A stretch of DNA of 64,000 bases from Desulfurococcaceae archaeon AG1 (lineage in GTDB: Archaea > Thermoproteota > Thermoprotei_A > Sulfolobales > AG1), in the NCBI GenBank assembly GCA_003116855.1, contig BEWT01000005.1:115644-179643 (forward strand), in the 5' to 3' direction. The translations under genes were made by a program, and so were the position numbers. A model generated the notes under the pieces. That model ran no database searches and was not told the origin of the DNA. It saw nothing but the letters and a program-made list of their open reading frames with translations. Below, one piece after another: positions 16,856-26,075 of this stretch (positions are counted from its first letter, which is position 1; each line of letters begins with the position of its first letter).

Positions 16856-17172
16856 GAAGTCTCGCCCTTTTAGGGCGGGGATGGAGATTTATAAGCTCTA
16901 TATCCTCTAGCAATTTTAATGATGATTGTGATTCGCGTGAGTCTCGGGGGCCAACCTCTAGCAATACTCGATAGAAACGCTAGACACACTAGGTTAAACA
17001 TATGCCTTCGGGGCAATAACAAAATCCATAGTCTCGAGTCCCTCAATAGAGGAATAGGGGTAATGGGCCGGAAACGCGGCCTAGGGCTAAACCCTTTAAA
17101 AGGGTATGTAGCCCAAACCTCCCAACTCTAGAGGGCAGGGAATCCCCCGTCTCTCAGTGCTGGGAGGGGTCA
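16855..17172 (+). mobile_element. Non-autonomous derivative of the TnpB-type element
   Basis: 318 bases. The left end TGAAGTCTCGCCCTTTTAGGGCGGGG matches the TnpB element left end in sequence and hairpin form, and TTATAAG follows as there. The right part retains the four-hairpin series and GGGAGGGGTCAG terminus. Only scraps of tnpB 3' coding sequence lie between. Long frames in it are not convincing genes. (The quoted left end is 16855-16880.). Confidence 0.6.
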
Positions 17173-17290
17173 GCCTATGATCCTTAGGATAATTTCATGA
17201 GCACATTTATCAACCCTGTTAGATCTTCTCTAGTAACAGCGTATTGGAGTCTCAGAGCAAGTCTCGGGTCTTCAGCGATGTCTTTCAGTC

Positions 17291-18574
17291 CTACTTATTA
17301 TACGATCTATTAATATAAAATCTATATATTATTAAAAATATAAATATCTGCACTAAATGTATTGAGGAAACTAGGATAAAGCTTTCCCGAAGCCCGATAG
17401 TATTAACTATAACACCAAATATGTATAAAGAAAGCGATGAGGCTATCGAGCTTAATGTAAACATTGCAGATGCTGCTGTTGCTCTATACTCGCTTGGCAC
17501 TTCTTTATTAAATAATATAGTGTTATAGATAGTGTAGATAGATAGGATTAGATTAAATATTAGCATCCATATAAGAGATGACAATTTATCCAATACAAAG
17601 AAAGGTAAAGCATATAATATACTGATCAATGCAGATAAAACTACTAGAAGTAAGGATCTATATTCACTTGTATATTTACCCCCAATGATACTTGCTATAG
17701 TGCTTCCTATAATACCTCCGATTGTGTAGAGAGTATATATAAATCCCAGCATCTCTTCTGGAAAATTTAGTATAGAGTGAAAGTATATCTGCCAAGTAAG
17801 TATGAAATGTGATTGTAAAATACCGTAAATAATATTGCTAATAGTAAGCATTAACATAATTTTATTAGCCAAAACTATATTAATACCTTCTCTTATGATC
17901 AATAGATAATTGCCCTCGCGATCCCCATAATTCTCGCTTACTAACAGTATGATGAGAATTAGTGCAAATAGATTCACTAATGCAGCAATTTTAAAGATCA
18001 GCGCCATATCTCCTGTTAATATGAGTAAAAAAGATGTAGCTATATTAGCTAGCAGTATAGATATATAGTTTAGGGTTCTTGCTACACTATAGATTCGTTC
18101 ACCCTCATCCCAAATATTGTACTTTGCAACCTCAGTAAAATACCATGCAGTTAAAACTCCCATAAGGGATGATGTACCAAGGGCAAGAGCCGTATATGCT
18201 GTAAGGTAATAAGCAAAGCTTTCTGGAAAGCTGATAAGATATAAGGATAGCGAATAAATTAAAGATCCAACCATAAGGATCTTTTTCCTACCAAATCTAT
18301 CAGCTAAGCCCCCTACCCATATACTTGTTAAGGTTATAGCTAACGTATAAGTAGAAAATAAGATACCCACTTGCTCGTAGGTTAAGCCCCTATATAGGAA
18401 GTATATTGTTAGGATCGATGTTATAAGCTGCCTGCCTAGCGTGACCATGAAACTGAGTATGATCAAAGCTATAGAAGCCTTGTTGAGCCTAAATTTCTTG
18501 AATATGCGAAACATATTAGGTTCCCTAGCTATATCTTCCCATATAAAGTTTTCGATAAAATGCTTATAAGCCAT
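17291..18574 (-). CDS. Major facilitator superfamily transporter
   Basis: 427 residues with about twelve membrane segments. Motif A between segments 2 and 3 is GGLADRFGRKK, the hallmark of MFS proteins. A glutamate-rich N-terminal extension of about 30 residues precedes the first segment. Substrate is not predictable. The gene is noticeably more AT-rich than its neighbours, which may mean recent transfer. A TATA-like stretch (CTTATAAGC in either direction) overlaps the first codons near 18562-18570. The gap 17173-17290 shows nothing. Confidence 0.82.
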   Translation of the reverse strand: MAYKHFIENFIWEDIAREPNMFRIFKKFRLNKASIALIILSFMVTLGRQLITSILTIYFLYRGLTYEQVGILFSTYTLAITLTSIWVGGLADRFGRKKILMVGSLIYSLSLYLISFPESFAYYLTAYTALALGTSSLMGVLTAWYFTEVAKYNIWDEGERIYSVARTLNYISILLANIATSFLLILTGDMALIFKIAALVNLFALILIILLVSENYGDREGNYLLIIREGINIVLANKIMLMLTISNIIYGILQSHFILTWQIYFHSILNFPEEMLGFIYTLYTIGGIIGSTIASIIGGKYTSEYRSLLLVVLSALISILYALPFFVLDKLSSLIWMLIFNLILSIYTIYNTILFNKEVPSEYRATAASAMFTLSSIASSLSLYIFGVIVNTIGLRESFILVSSIHLVQIFIFLIIYRFYINRSYNK

Positions 18575-18597
18575 TCATATATATATAGGGAGTAGGC

Positions 18598-18729
18598 ATG
18601 TATATAAGAAGAAAAACACCAGTAACAATAGAATTAGTAGAAAAAGTCGTAAAACGAGGTGCATGCGGTCATCTTCACGAAGATCTTGTACCGGTAATCG
18701 CGTTACCCAAAGTAGAGGTTAAGGTCTAA
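18598..18729 (+). CDS. 43-codon small frame, perhaps a gene remnant
   Basis: ATG 18598 to TAA 18729, preceded by a TATATATAG stretch and GGGAG. The product ends GACGHLHEDLVPVIALP, which faintly resembles the C-terminal end of PglZ/alkaline-phosphatase-like proteins. Too short to be sure: it may be a small gene or the tail of a deleted one. The stretch 18730-19058 has an AT-rich TTTATAAAT near 18790 but no gene I can support. Confidence 0.3.
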   Translation: MYIRRKTPVTIELVEKVVKRGACGHLHEDLVPVIALPKVEVKV

Positions 18730-19058
18730 GAAGACTTGAGATGATATACAATGCCAATACGTGATTTTTTTAATATCTAACGATCAATTTATAAATTTCC
18801 TTAATGGATTAAAAATACGTAAGGAGGAATTAGCTTAACTCTAGCCTGCTTCCGCTGAATCATCTAGATCGTAGCTGCAAGGAAGCCTAACATCTTAGGA
18901 TCTATTCCTATCTATAAATAATTTCGATATAAAGAGGTTGCTTTCAGCTATAATCCCTTTTTATGATGTGTTCTATATTGGGGTTTGTCTTTGGTGTTGC
19001 TAGGCTTGGATTAGGTTAGATCTAGTTAACAGATCGATCTTTTTATAGGGATCATTGT

Positions 19059-19988
19059 TTAGCACTCATATTCAGAGGATCCAAGGGATCTAGGGGCTTT
19101 TTTGCCTCCGCTAGATATTGCTAGGATTGCTAGTGTGAATATATATGGCATTGATAGTGCCAGCTGGTATGGGATCTCTATGATTCCTGAGGCCTGTAAT
19201 CTGAGTTGGGCCACCTCTATTAGGCTGAAGATCAATACTGTTGGGAGAAGCCTAGCAGGGCTCCAGCTAGATAGGATCACAAGGGCCACAGCTAGATAGC
19301 CCCGCCCGGCTGTCATATTCTCTAAAAAGGAGCCGTAGTATCCGATGCTTAGGAGTGCGCCAGCAGCTCCAGAGGCTATACCCTCTAGGGCTAGGAGGAT
19401 AGTTCTTACCATAGCTACATTCACGCCTAGCCTACAAGCCCTACTGGGATCCTCACCCGAAGCCTTGATAATAGCCCCTACCAGGCTTCTACCCAGTAAG
19501 AGCCAAAAAGCTATTGGAAGGGCTAGCGAGATAGGTGTTAGGGGGGTCTGGAACAGGGTATCCCCTGCTATTGGGATGCTCCTTAGAAATGGGGCTAATG
19601 CATCGATTAGTGTTGACTGTATCTTGGGGGGAGATCCATAGCCTACTATGAGCCTGTATAGATATGATGTGAGCCCTATTGAGACCATGCTGATTGATAC
19701 CCCAACAACGATCTGATCTAGCCTCATATATACTGCCATGATTGCGAATAGAATAGAAACCAGCGATCCCAGTGCTATAGCTGATAGAAGCCCTAGGAGC
19801 GGGCTTGATGTATATAGCGTTACAACATATGCTGTGAAAGCCCCTACCAACATGGCTCCCTCCACACCTAGGTTGATCACACCGCTTCTCTGCACCAAAA
19901 GCTCTAGAGATGCTATAAGGAGTATTGGTGTTGAGATCGCCAGTAAGCTTCCTATAAAGCCCGATATAGATGGTAGATCCATATTCAC
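19059..19988 (-). CDS. ABC transporter permease, nucleoside/BMP type (second permease)
   Basis: 309 residues with 8-9 membrane segments. The GVINLGVEGAMLVGAFTAY and ASGEDPSRACRLGVNV regions are typical of the YufQ/NupQ permease of BMP-family nucleoside importers. It overlaps the upstream permease by four bases and is last in a five-gene operon. It should form the membrane channel together with the product of 19985-20995. Confidence 0.85.
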   Translation of the reverse strand: MNMDLPSISGFIGSLLAISTPILLIASLELLVQRSGVINLGVEGAMLVGAFTAYVVTLYTSSPLLGLLSAIALGSLVSILFAIMAVYMRLDQIVVGVSISMVSIGLTSYLYRLIVGYGSPPKIQSTLIDALAPFLRSIPIAGDTLFQTPLTPISLALPIAFWLLLGRSLVGAIIKASGEDPSRACRLGVNVAMVRTILLALEGIASGAAGALLSIGYYGSFLENMTAGRGYLAVALVILSSWSPARLLPTVLIFSLIEVAQLRLQASGIIEIPYQLALSMPYIFTLAILAISSGGKKAPRSLGSSEYEC

Positions 19989-20995
19989 CGCCTCATAGCC
20001 ATTGGTAGAGATGCTATAAGGAGGATCCCCTGGATAATATATGAAGCTCCTGAGGGGATTGAGAGGTTCATCTGAGCCACCTCAACCCCGTTGACGACAC
20101 CGCCTAGATAGATTGAGAGGGGTAGGATCAGCCTGGGCTCGAGGGAAGCTATAACAGCGACAGGGATAGCTAGATAGCCGTATCCCTGGGATATAGATGG
20201 TAGAGCCCTATGATGGATTCCGAGAACCTCTGTAGAGCCGGCAATCCCAGCTAAAAAGCCGCTGAGAAACATGGTAGCCACTATAGCCTTCCCAGCATCT
20301 ATCCCGAAGTACCTCGCTTTCTCGGCACCTTCTCCAATAACCCTCAGCTTGATCCCCAAGGTGCTTCTGGCAACTAGTATATATGTTGCTGGGGCTATCA
20401 AGGCTGGTGAGAGAAGTACAAAGGCATTAACCCTCGTCCCTGGGATCAGAGGCTCCACCCACAGATCTCTGCTGAGAGTAGCTGTTTCTGGGAAGAGGGA
20501 GGTGGGGCTTCTTAGGGGGCCCTGCAGAAGGTAGCTAGCTAGGTAGAGGGCTAGATAGTTCATCATCAATGTGCTAAATACCTCGTTAGCACCTCTATAC
20601 GCTCTGAGAAGGCCTGGGATCGAGGCCCATAAGGCTCCGCAGAGGCCTCCAAATATTGTTGAGACTATAACCCCAATTACGCCTAGCCCGCCTAGGTGTA
20701 GCCCGATCCATGCTGTTGCAATGGCTCCCAGAAGGATCTGGCCCTCGGAACCTATATTCCATATCCTGGCGAGATAAGCTAGTGAAAGCCCAAAGGATGT
20801 TATCAATATAGGTGTAGCCCTTAACATAGTCTCAGGAATCTGGGTTGGTGAGAAGCCGCCCCAGAATACCCAGTAGATCGTCTCAACAGCATTGACGCCT
20901 GAGAATAGGGATAGTATAGATATCGCTAGCAAGGGCGCTAAGACTACTATTAAAAGCCCAGTAACAAGCCTAGGAGATCTAGCTGGCATAGGCAT
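19985..20995 (-). CDS. ABC transporter permease, nucleoside/BMP type (first permease)
   Basis: 336 residues with about nine membrane segments. RIWNIGSEGQILLGAIATAW and GANEVFSTLMMNYLALYL are characteristic of YufP/NupP-type permeases. It follows the ATPase stop directly and overlaps the next permease by four bases, so all transporter genes are translated from one message. Confidence 0.85.
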   Translation of the reverse strand: MPMPARSPRLVTGLLIVVLAPLLAISILSLFSGVNAVETIYWVFWGGFSPTQIPETMLRATPILITSFGLSLAYLARIWNIGSEGQILLGAIATAWIGLHLGGLGVIGVIVSTIFGGLCGALWASIPGLLRAYRGANEVFSTLMMNYLALYLASYLLQGPLRSPTSLFPETATLSRDLWVEPLIPGTRVNAFVLLSPALIAPATYILVARSTLGIKLRVIGEGAEKARYFGIDAGKAIVATMFLSGFLAGIAGSTEVLGIHHRALPSISQGYGYLAIPVAVIASLEPRLILPLSIYLGGVVNGVEVAQMNLSIPSGASYIIQGILLIASLPMAMRR

Positions 20996-22465
20996 TCACA
21001 GAGCTCCAGGGATAGTCCCTACCCTTTTAGAGGATCTGGGATCCAGTAGAGTTCCATCTTCTAGGATCAGCCATTTACATCCTATCCTAAGAGGATCTTC
21101 CAGCTCGCTCGTAACCACTAGAACCCCTGCGCCTCTAGACGCTGTGCTGCGGATCAGCATTGCTATTGATTGTGAGGAAGCTATATCTAGATTCGCTGTG
21201 GGCTCTTCAACGATCAGAAGATCTGGATTATCCATAGCCTCCCTCCACGCTATAACCCTTCTAGCATTTCCCCCCGAGAGGCTTTTCAGAGGCTTCCAGA
21301 TCGATGGTACATTGGCTCTCGAAGCCTCTATAATCCTGTTTGCACTCGACACGATCTCCTCTAGATCTAGCAGCGATATTCTCCCACCAATAATCGACCT
21401 CATGGAGATGTTTATAGCGACTGGCATCTCCGGTATAGAGGCTCTGGAAACCTCACTCGGTATATATCTGATCCTAGTACCGGGTTTGACATATATCTTC
21501 CCACTCCTCAGCCTTCTAAGCCCATAGATAGCCTCGCATATCTCCTTAACCCCTCTACCATCTATAGATACTATCGCTAGGATCTCCCCACGTCTCAGCC
21601 TAAAGCTAGTGTTCCTCAGAACCTCTATGCCCCTGTCATCAGCTATTGATGCATTATCCACATATAGGATCTCCTCACCAGGATCTATAGCCCCAGATAT
21701 ATCTAGAGAATATGTTTCCAGACCTTGGGGAGACATATGCTTTATCAGAGTATCTATAACGCTCCCGCCGTCGAGGCTTCTTCTCGTAACCGTTGCCACC
21801 CTAGTCCCTCTCTTCAGAATCGTATATCTATCCCCGATCTCAGCAACTTCTCTAATCTTGTGACTCGTGATTACGAGGGCCTTGCCGTTGTCTGCATGCT
21901 CCCTAAGGAGTTTCATGAGCAGCTGTGATGATGCTGTGCTCATCAATGCTGTAGGCTCGTCCATAAGCACAGCTAGCCTTCCAGCATTTATCGCTATAGA
22001 TACCTCGAGCGCCTGCTTCTCCCCTGGTGATAGTGATGAAACCCTAGATCTTAGATCTAGCTGGTAACCCAGATCCTCCATTGTTTTCATCACCCTCTTA
22101 CCTAGCTCATCCCCATTGATCCCAGCTGCTCTAGCAACAATAGATATATTCTCCCCAGCGGTTAGCCCCTCTACGAGGGAGGAGCCTTGATAGGCCATCG
22201 ATATCCCTTGTTTAAGCGCATCGCGAGGAGATCTGAAGATCTTTCTCTCGCCTCTAATGAAAATAGATCCTCTTGATGGTCTTATAGCTCCGCTGAGTAT
22301 CTTTAGAAGGGTTGTCTTTCCAGCCCCATTCTCACCCAGCAGTACGTGGATCTCTCCTCCATATATCTCTAGATCCACCCCTGAGAGGGCTGTATAGCCC
22401 CCATCATAGATCTTCCATATATCTTTAGCCACTATAAGGGGCTCCTCCCTAGATCCAGCCTCCAT
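20996..22465 (-). CDS. ABC transporter ATPase, double NBD, nucleoside/BMP type
   Basis: 489 residues with two nucleotide-binding domains. NBD1 has GENGAGKTT, LSPGEKQ and LMDEPTAL. NBD2 has a degenerate P-loop (SIDGRGVKE), an LSGGNARR signature and IVEEPTANLD, the asymmetric pattern usual for YufO/RbsA-type ATPases. It energises the two permeases that follow. Six bases separate its start from the stop of the binding-protein gene. Confidence 0.88.
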   Translation of the reverse strand: MEAGSREEPLIVAKDIWKIYDGGYTALSGVDLEIYGGEIHVLLGENGAGKTTLLKILSGAIRPSRGSIFIRGERKIFRSPRDALKQGISMAYQGSSLVEGLTAGENISIVARAAGINGDELGKRVMKTMEDLGYQLDLRSRVSSLSPGEKQALEVSIAINAGRLAVLMDEPTALMSTASSQLLMKLLREHADNGKALVITSHKIREVAEIGDRYTILKRGTRVATVTRRSLDGGSVIDTLIKHMSPQGLETYSLDISGAIDPGEEILYVDNASIADDRGIEVLRNTSFRLRRGEILAIVSIDGRGVKEICEAIYGLRRLRSGKIYVKPGTRIRYIPSEVSRASIPEMPVAINISMRSIIGGRISLLDLEEIVSSANRIIEASRANVPSIWKPLKSLSGGNARRVIAWREAMDNPDLLIVEEPTANLDIASSQSIAMLIRSTASRGAGVLVVTSELEDPLRIGCKWLILEDGTLLDPRSSKRVGTIPGAL

Positions 22466-22471
22466 CTTGGT

Positions 22472-23530
22472 TTAGCCCCACCTCTTGGGATCCCAATCCT
22501 CTATTATTGGAACAGATACCCTGCCCTCGATTATATCCTGCTTAACCCTTTCAACATCTGCAACCAATGCTTGGTTCCTCTGTGCAAAGCTCGGGTTCCA
22601 CACCAGCTTTGCCCAGCCCTCCTTGATCCCCCAATTCAATATTCCTCCAACCCATGTGCCGTTGGTCTTCAACTCGACTAGATATTTTATGAATGGCCTT
22701 AGATCCCATACAACGCTTGCAACAAGGGTGTTAGGTGCTAGCTTGCTATAATCTATTATTGTTCCGAAGAAATAGACTGTTCTACCAGATCTATATGCCT
22801 CCTCTGTGGCCTGCTCAGCGCCATAGCTATCACCATATATCACATCAGCCCCCGATGCTATGAGGGCCTTCGCAGCCTCCTTAGCCTTTACAGGGTCGAA
22901 CCAGCTTTCTATGAATATAGCCCTTATCTTCACGTTAGGATTCACAGATTTCGCCCCTGCTGCAAATGCGTTTATAAGCCTCACAACATCTGGTACTGGA
23001 TATGCTGCTACAACCCCTATTAGATTGCTTTTTGTGAGCTTCCCAGCCGCGATCCCTGCTAGATATGCAGCCTCTTGGATCCAGTAGTCATATACAAGGA
23101 CATTCCTAGGATATTCAATATCGGTTGGCCCCGAGCCCTGGGCGAAGCTCACGCTAGGATACTCCTTCGCAACCTTGATAGTGGTTTGATGATAACCCCA
23201 GCTATGGGGTATTATGATGTCGTATCCAGTCTGTATATATTGCCTTATAATCCTCTCAACATCCGCCTCGGATATCCTTTCAACATAGCTGTAGGTGATC
23301 CCTAGATTCTCCCTAGCCCAGACCATGGCCTCATGCATAGCCTGGTTCCACGGCTCATCGATTGGTGTTACATAGATTACAGCGATCTTGATGCTTCTAG
23401 CTGTGGGTGAAGCAACGGAGGATCCCTTCTGGGGGCTGGGGGATAGCGCTCCCCCTAGGATGTAGAGGGAAAGAACTGCTGCGATTATTATTAGCACTAT
23501 AACTGTAGATCCTAGGATAGAGTTCCTCAT
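22472..23530 (-). CDS. BMP-family substrate-binding protein of nucleoside-type ABC importer
   Basis: An N-terminal membrane segment (ILGSTVIVLIIIAAVLSLYI) is followed by a Ser/Pro linker and a periplasmic-binding fold typical of BMP/PnrA (Med) proteins (IAVIYVTPIDEPWNQAMHE; GYDIIIPHSWGY). There is no lipobox cysteine, so the protein is probably held by the uncleaved segment, facing outward. ATG 23530 is preferred; ATG 23554 is in frame but overlaps the oxygenase gene by 14 bases. Family members bind purine nucleosides; the actual ligand here may be a nucleobase or relative. Confidence 0.85.
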   Translation of the reverse strand: MRNSILGSTVIVLIIIAAVLSLYILGGALSPSPQKGSSVASPTARSIKIAVIYVTPIDEPWNQAMHEAMVWARENLGITYSYVERISEADVERIIRQYIQTGYDIIIPHSWGYHQTTIKVAKEYPSVSFAQGSGPTDIEYPRNVLVYDYWIQEAAYLAGIAAGKLTKSNLIGVVAAYPVPDVVRLINAFAAGAKSVNPNVKIRAIFIESWFDPVKAKEAAKALIASGADVIYGDSYGAEQATEEAYRSGRTVYFFGTIIDYSKLAPNTLVASVVWDLRPFIKYLVELKTNGTWVGGILNWGIKEGWAKLVWNPSFAQRNQALVADVERVKQDIIEGRVSVPIIEDWDPKRWG

Positions 23531-23540
23531 TCTAATCACC

Positions 23541-24512
23541 TCAAGCCGTTCCAAATGTGAGGCCTAGCTCTCTAAGCCACATCCTATATGCTATAGAGAT
23601 CTTATCGGATCTCAGGTGGAGCTCAGCCTGTAGATCTAGGGGTAATAGCTCGGGCCTCTGGGACTCGACAACGGGGATATCCTGGGAGACTATCTTATCC
23701 TCAAAGCTCCTTATCTGATCCTCGGGAACCTCATAGGCGTAGTTCATAGCTATTATCATCCACCCAATGCTCTCTGTCTGCTCCACAGGTGTTACTGTGT
23801 AGAATATCGAGAAGACCTTTCCATCGGACTCCTTGGTGAAATATGCTGTGAGGGGTCTCAGAACCTTATATGTATATGTCTCCCACCTCCCAACCCCTGT
23901 GCCGTCTGGGTTTGGCTGCCACACCCTGATATTCCTAGCCACAATCCCCTCCTCTGTCCTCACAACCTCGTAATCCGGTATCTCGGGCCTGCTGGGATCT
24001 CCTAGAAGGCCTGCATGTACAAATGGGAAGTGGGCTACGTCTAGGAAGTTCTCTATTGCTCTAGGCCCGCTACTTCTAATCCTATACGGCCCGCAATAGA
24101 TCTTTCTGAAGGAGCTGTCATACCACTCAGCGAAGTATGGAACATCTACCTTAGGATCTCCAAGGGAGACCCATATATAGCCGTATCTCTCAACAGCCCT
24201 ATACGTCTTCACCCTAGCCTTTATAGGAGGCCTCTGATCAGGGTGGGCAGGGATCCTAACACATACCCCATTAACATCATACTCCCACCCATGGTATGGA
24301 CATACAAGCCTATCATTGCTCACCCACCCCAGAGAGAGTCTCGCACCCCTATGGATACATAGATCCTGCCATGCCATTATAGAACCACTACTGGATCTCC
24401 AGAGCACTATATCCTCCCCCAAAAGCCTTGCCCTCAAAACCCTCCCAACAGGGAGATCTGAGGATCTTGCGACCACATGCCAGTCATTAACCAGCACGGG
24501 ATCCTGCATCAA
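23541..24512 (-). CDS. Rieske non-haem iron oxygenase, demethylase/ring-hydroxylase type
   Basis: 323 residues. The Rieske [2Fe-2S] site is CIHRGARL with CPYHGW about 17 residues on. The mononuclear iron site is ENFLDVAHFPFVH (bridging Asp and two His), with the C-terminal SDKISIAYRMWL giving the usual final Asp region of oxygenases such as vanillate and methylxanthine demethylases. First gene of the operon with the importer, so it probably acts on the imported compound. It needs an electron-donor reductase; none is in the window. Confidence 0.83.
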   Translation of the reverse strand: MMQDPVLVNDWHVVARSSDLPVGRVLRARLLGEDIVLWRSSSGSIMAWQDLCIHRGARLSLGWVSNDRLVCPYHGWEYDVNGVCVRIPAHPDQRPPIKARVKTYRAVERYGYIWVSLGDPKVDVPYFAEWYDSSFRKIYCGPYRIRSSGPRAIENFLDVAHFPFVHAGLLGDPSRPEIPDYEVVRTEEGIVARNIRVWQPNPDGTGVGRWETYTYKVLRPLTAYFTKESDGKVFSIFYTVTPVEQTESIGWMIIAMNYAYEVPEDQIRSFEDKIVSQDIPVVESQRPELLPLDLQAELHLRSDKISIAYRMWLRELGLTFGTA

Positions 24513-24532
24513 ACTCCCACCACTTCAGATTC

Positions 24533-24594
24533 ATGTTAAAAGGCTTATAAGCACTAACCAAATACAGCGCTCTTATTTAACATAAAAATGTTAA
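24533..24594 (-). promoter_or_regulatory. Promoter and dyad operator of the oxygenase-importer operon
   Basis: Read on the minus strand, a TATA box (GCTTATAAGCC, plus-strand 24541-24551) lies about 30 bases before the oxygenase ATG. Upstream is a perfect dyad, TTAACAT-aaaa-ATGTTAA (24577-24594), and a third ATGTTAA half-site lies just downstream of the TATA box (24533-24539). This spacing suits a dimeric regulator that blocks or aids TFB/TBP binding. Confidence 0.5.
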
Positions 24595-24694
24595 AAAGTT
24601 GTTGGTCTGGGCGTTAATGAATCTATGAGAAGCTAGAGATTAGATCAGCTGGGAAGCATGGGAGAATATAGTCTTTCATAGATTCTTTAGAAGG

Positions 24695-25840
24695 GTGTTG
24701 CGACTGAATGGAAATACCAATGATTTTAGAGTATCGGTCGGAAGGGTTGTTGCTAGAGGATCTCTAGATAGTTGTGGAGAGCTTATGGGCGGGGGCTATG
24801 AGGTTGTGTTTGATAGCTATAGTTATGAGGATACTGTAGAGCCTCTGATCGAGTATATAGGTGGTTTGGTTGACGGCTTAAGCGGTGTGGATAAGATCTA
24901 TTTGGAGGGAAGCGTTATATCGCCCGAGCTTTCCAGGGGTAATAGGTATGTCTCTCTTCTGTTTTGCTTGAGAACCACCCATGGTGGTTCAACATATATC
25001 TCTCCCCTCGGCATGGGGGATCTCGTGTTTAGCATTGATAATAATGCTATGAAGAGCGTTTCAGCTATTCTAACGAGATCCTCTATATATCCCTTCCTAG
25101 TTGTTAGGCTATTTAAAATGCTATTCGATGGTGTGAAAACACATGATCTGCTTAGACGTGTATATAGATCTGCTGGGGATCTTCTCGATGCAACCCTGTC
25201 AAGGCTTAAGGTTCCCAAGAAATGCTCCATAGATCCTTCCGAGTATTCGGGTGGTGTTGCTAGATATATAGTTGTATATAGATGCCAGAGATCATATGTA
25301 TCCTCCGTTATAGAGCCCAGCGATCTTGCAAGGGTTTTCAGAGAACCTATAAAGGGGTTGATCCTGGATCACCATGTGGCATCGCTATACACAAGTAATA
25401 GGGATGCTGCATACTACTATGCAGCGATATTAAATCTCATGGTATATTTGACCATCAAACATAGGATTGGGAGGCTTGCAAGAGACCAGTTTGGAAGACC
25501 CCTGCTAGCGATAAAGAAATCAGGATTAGAATGGAGAGATCTAGAGTGGCAGAGGGAGGTAGCAAGGATCTCTGAGGAGATACATAGGAAAAGGGGAGAG
25601 CTACTAGAGATCCTAGGTCTAAGAAGCGATCTAGAGATCTTCGAATTGGTGGATAGATGCGAAGATAACGAGATTATAGAAATACTGAGAAGGGGAAGGG
25701 TTTCAAATATATTTAAACATATAAGCTATTCTATGGAGAAGATCTCAGAGATCGTGCTCAGAAACACGAGCATAGAGAATATCATAGAAGCCATCAAGAG
25801 ATATACAATTGAAAAGCCATATAGAATATATAAGGGCTAA
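24695..25840 (+). CDS. Protein of unknown function, 381 aa
   Basis: A long single frame with normal codon use from a TTG at 24695. No catalytic motif is recognised. The C-terminal third is helical and charged (EEIHRKRGELLEILGL). The central part contains several Tyr-rich strands (ARYIVVYRCQRSY; DAAYYYAAILNLMVYLTIKHRIG). A histidine-rich spot, LDHHVASLY, could bind metal but is not diagnostic. It stands alone between divergent and remnant sequences, so context gives no help. Confidence 0.6.
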   Translation: MLRLNGNTNDFRVSVGRVVARGSLDSCGELMGGGYEVVFDSYSYEDTVEPLIEYIGGLVDGLSGVDKIYLEGSVISPELSRGNRYVSLLFCLRTTHGGSTYISPLGMGDLVFSIDNNAMKSVSAILTRSSIYPFLVVRLFKMLFDGVKTHDLLRRVYRSAGDLLDATLSRLKVPKKCSIDPSEYSGGVARYIVVYRCQRSYVSSVIEPSDLARVFREPIKGLILDHHVASLYTSNRDAAYYYAAILNLMVYLTIKHRIGRLARDQFGRPLLAIKKSGLEWRDLEWQREVARISEEIHRKRGELLEILGLRSDLEIFELVDRCEDNEIIEILRRGRVSNIFKHISYSMEKISEIVLRNTSIENIIEAIKRYTIEKPYRIYKG

Positions 25841-25867
25841 TCACCAGGGGTCAGGTCTTCATTGCAG

Positions 25868-26075
25868 TTAACGTTGGTTGATATCCCCGCTTGCCCCCAT
25901 ACCCCCTATCTGGCTCTCCATGCCGCCTGCGGGAGCTAGCCTCCCCTCGGGGACATGGGGAGCCTCATTGGCTGACTTCCTCCCCCTCACATTGCTCATC
26001 GAGTTCCTAGTGTCAGCCTCAACACCAATTACAACAAGGATATTTATAGGCATCACACCCCAAGAATGCTATCAA
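25868..26075 (-). other. Possible 3' remnant of a TnpB-type element
   Basis: On the minus strand a frame beginning MPINILVVIGVEADTRNS reads like the end of a TnpB protein (after RuvC-III) running into a Gly/Pro-rich tail. The DNA is rich in GC hairpins such as CCCCGAGGGG (within 25935-25960). No other tnpB part is present. The stretch 26076-26183 shows nothing. Confidence 0.35.

Noticed and set aside
16919..17131. A 70-codon frame inside the small derivative element
   Set aside because: It covers hairpins of the conserved right end and has no protein-like pattern; explained by the RNA structure.
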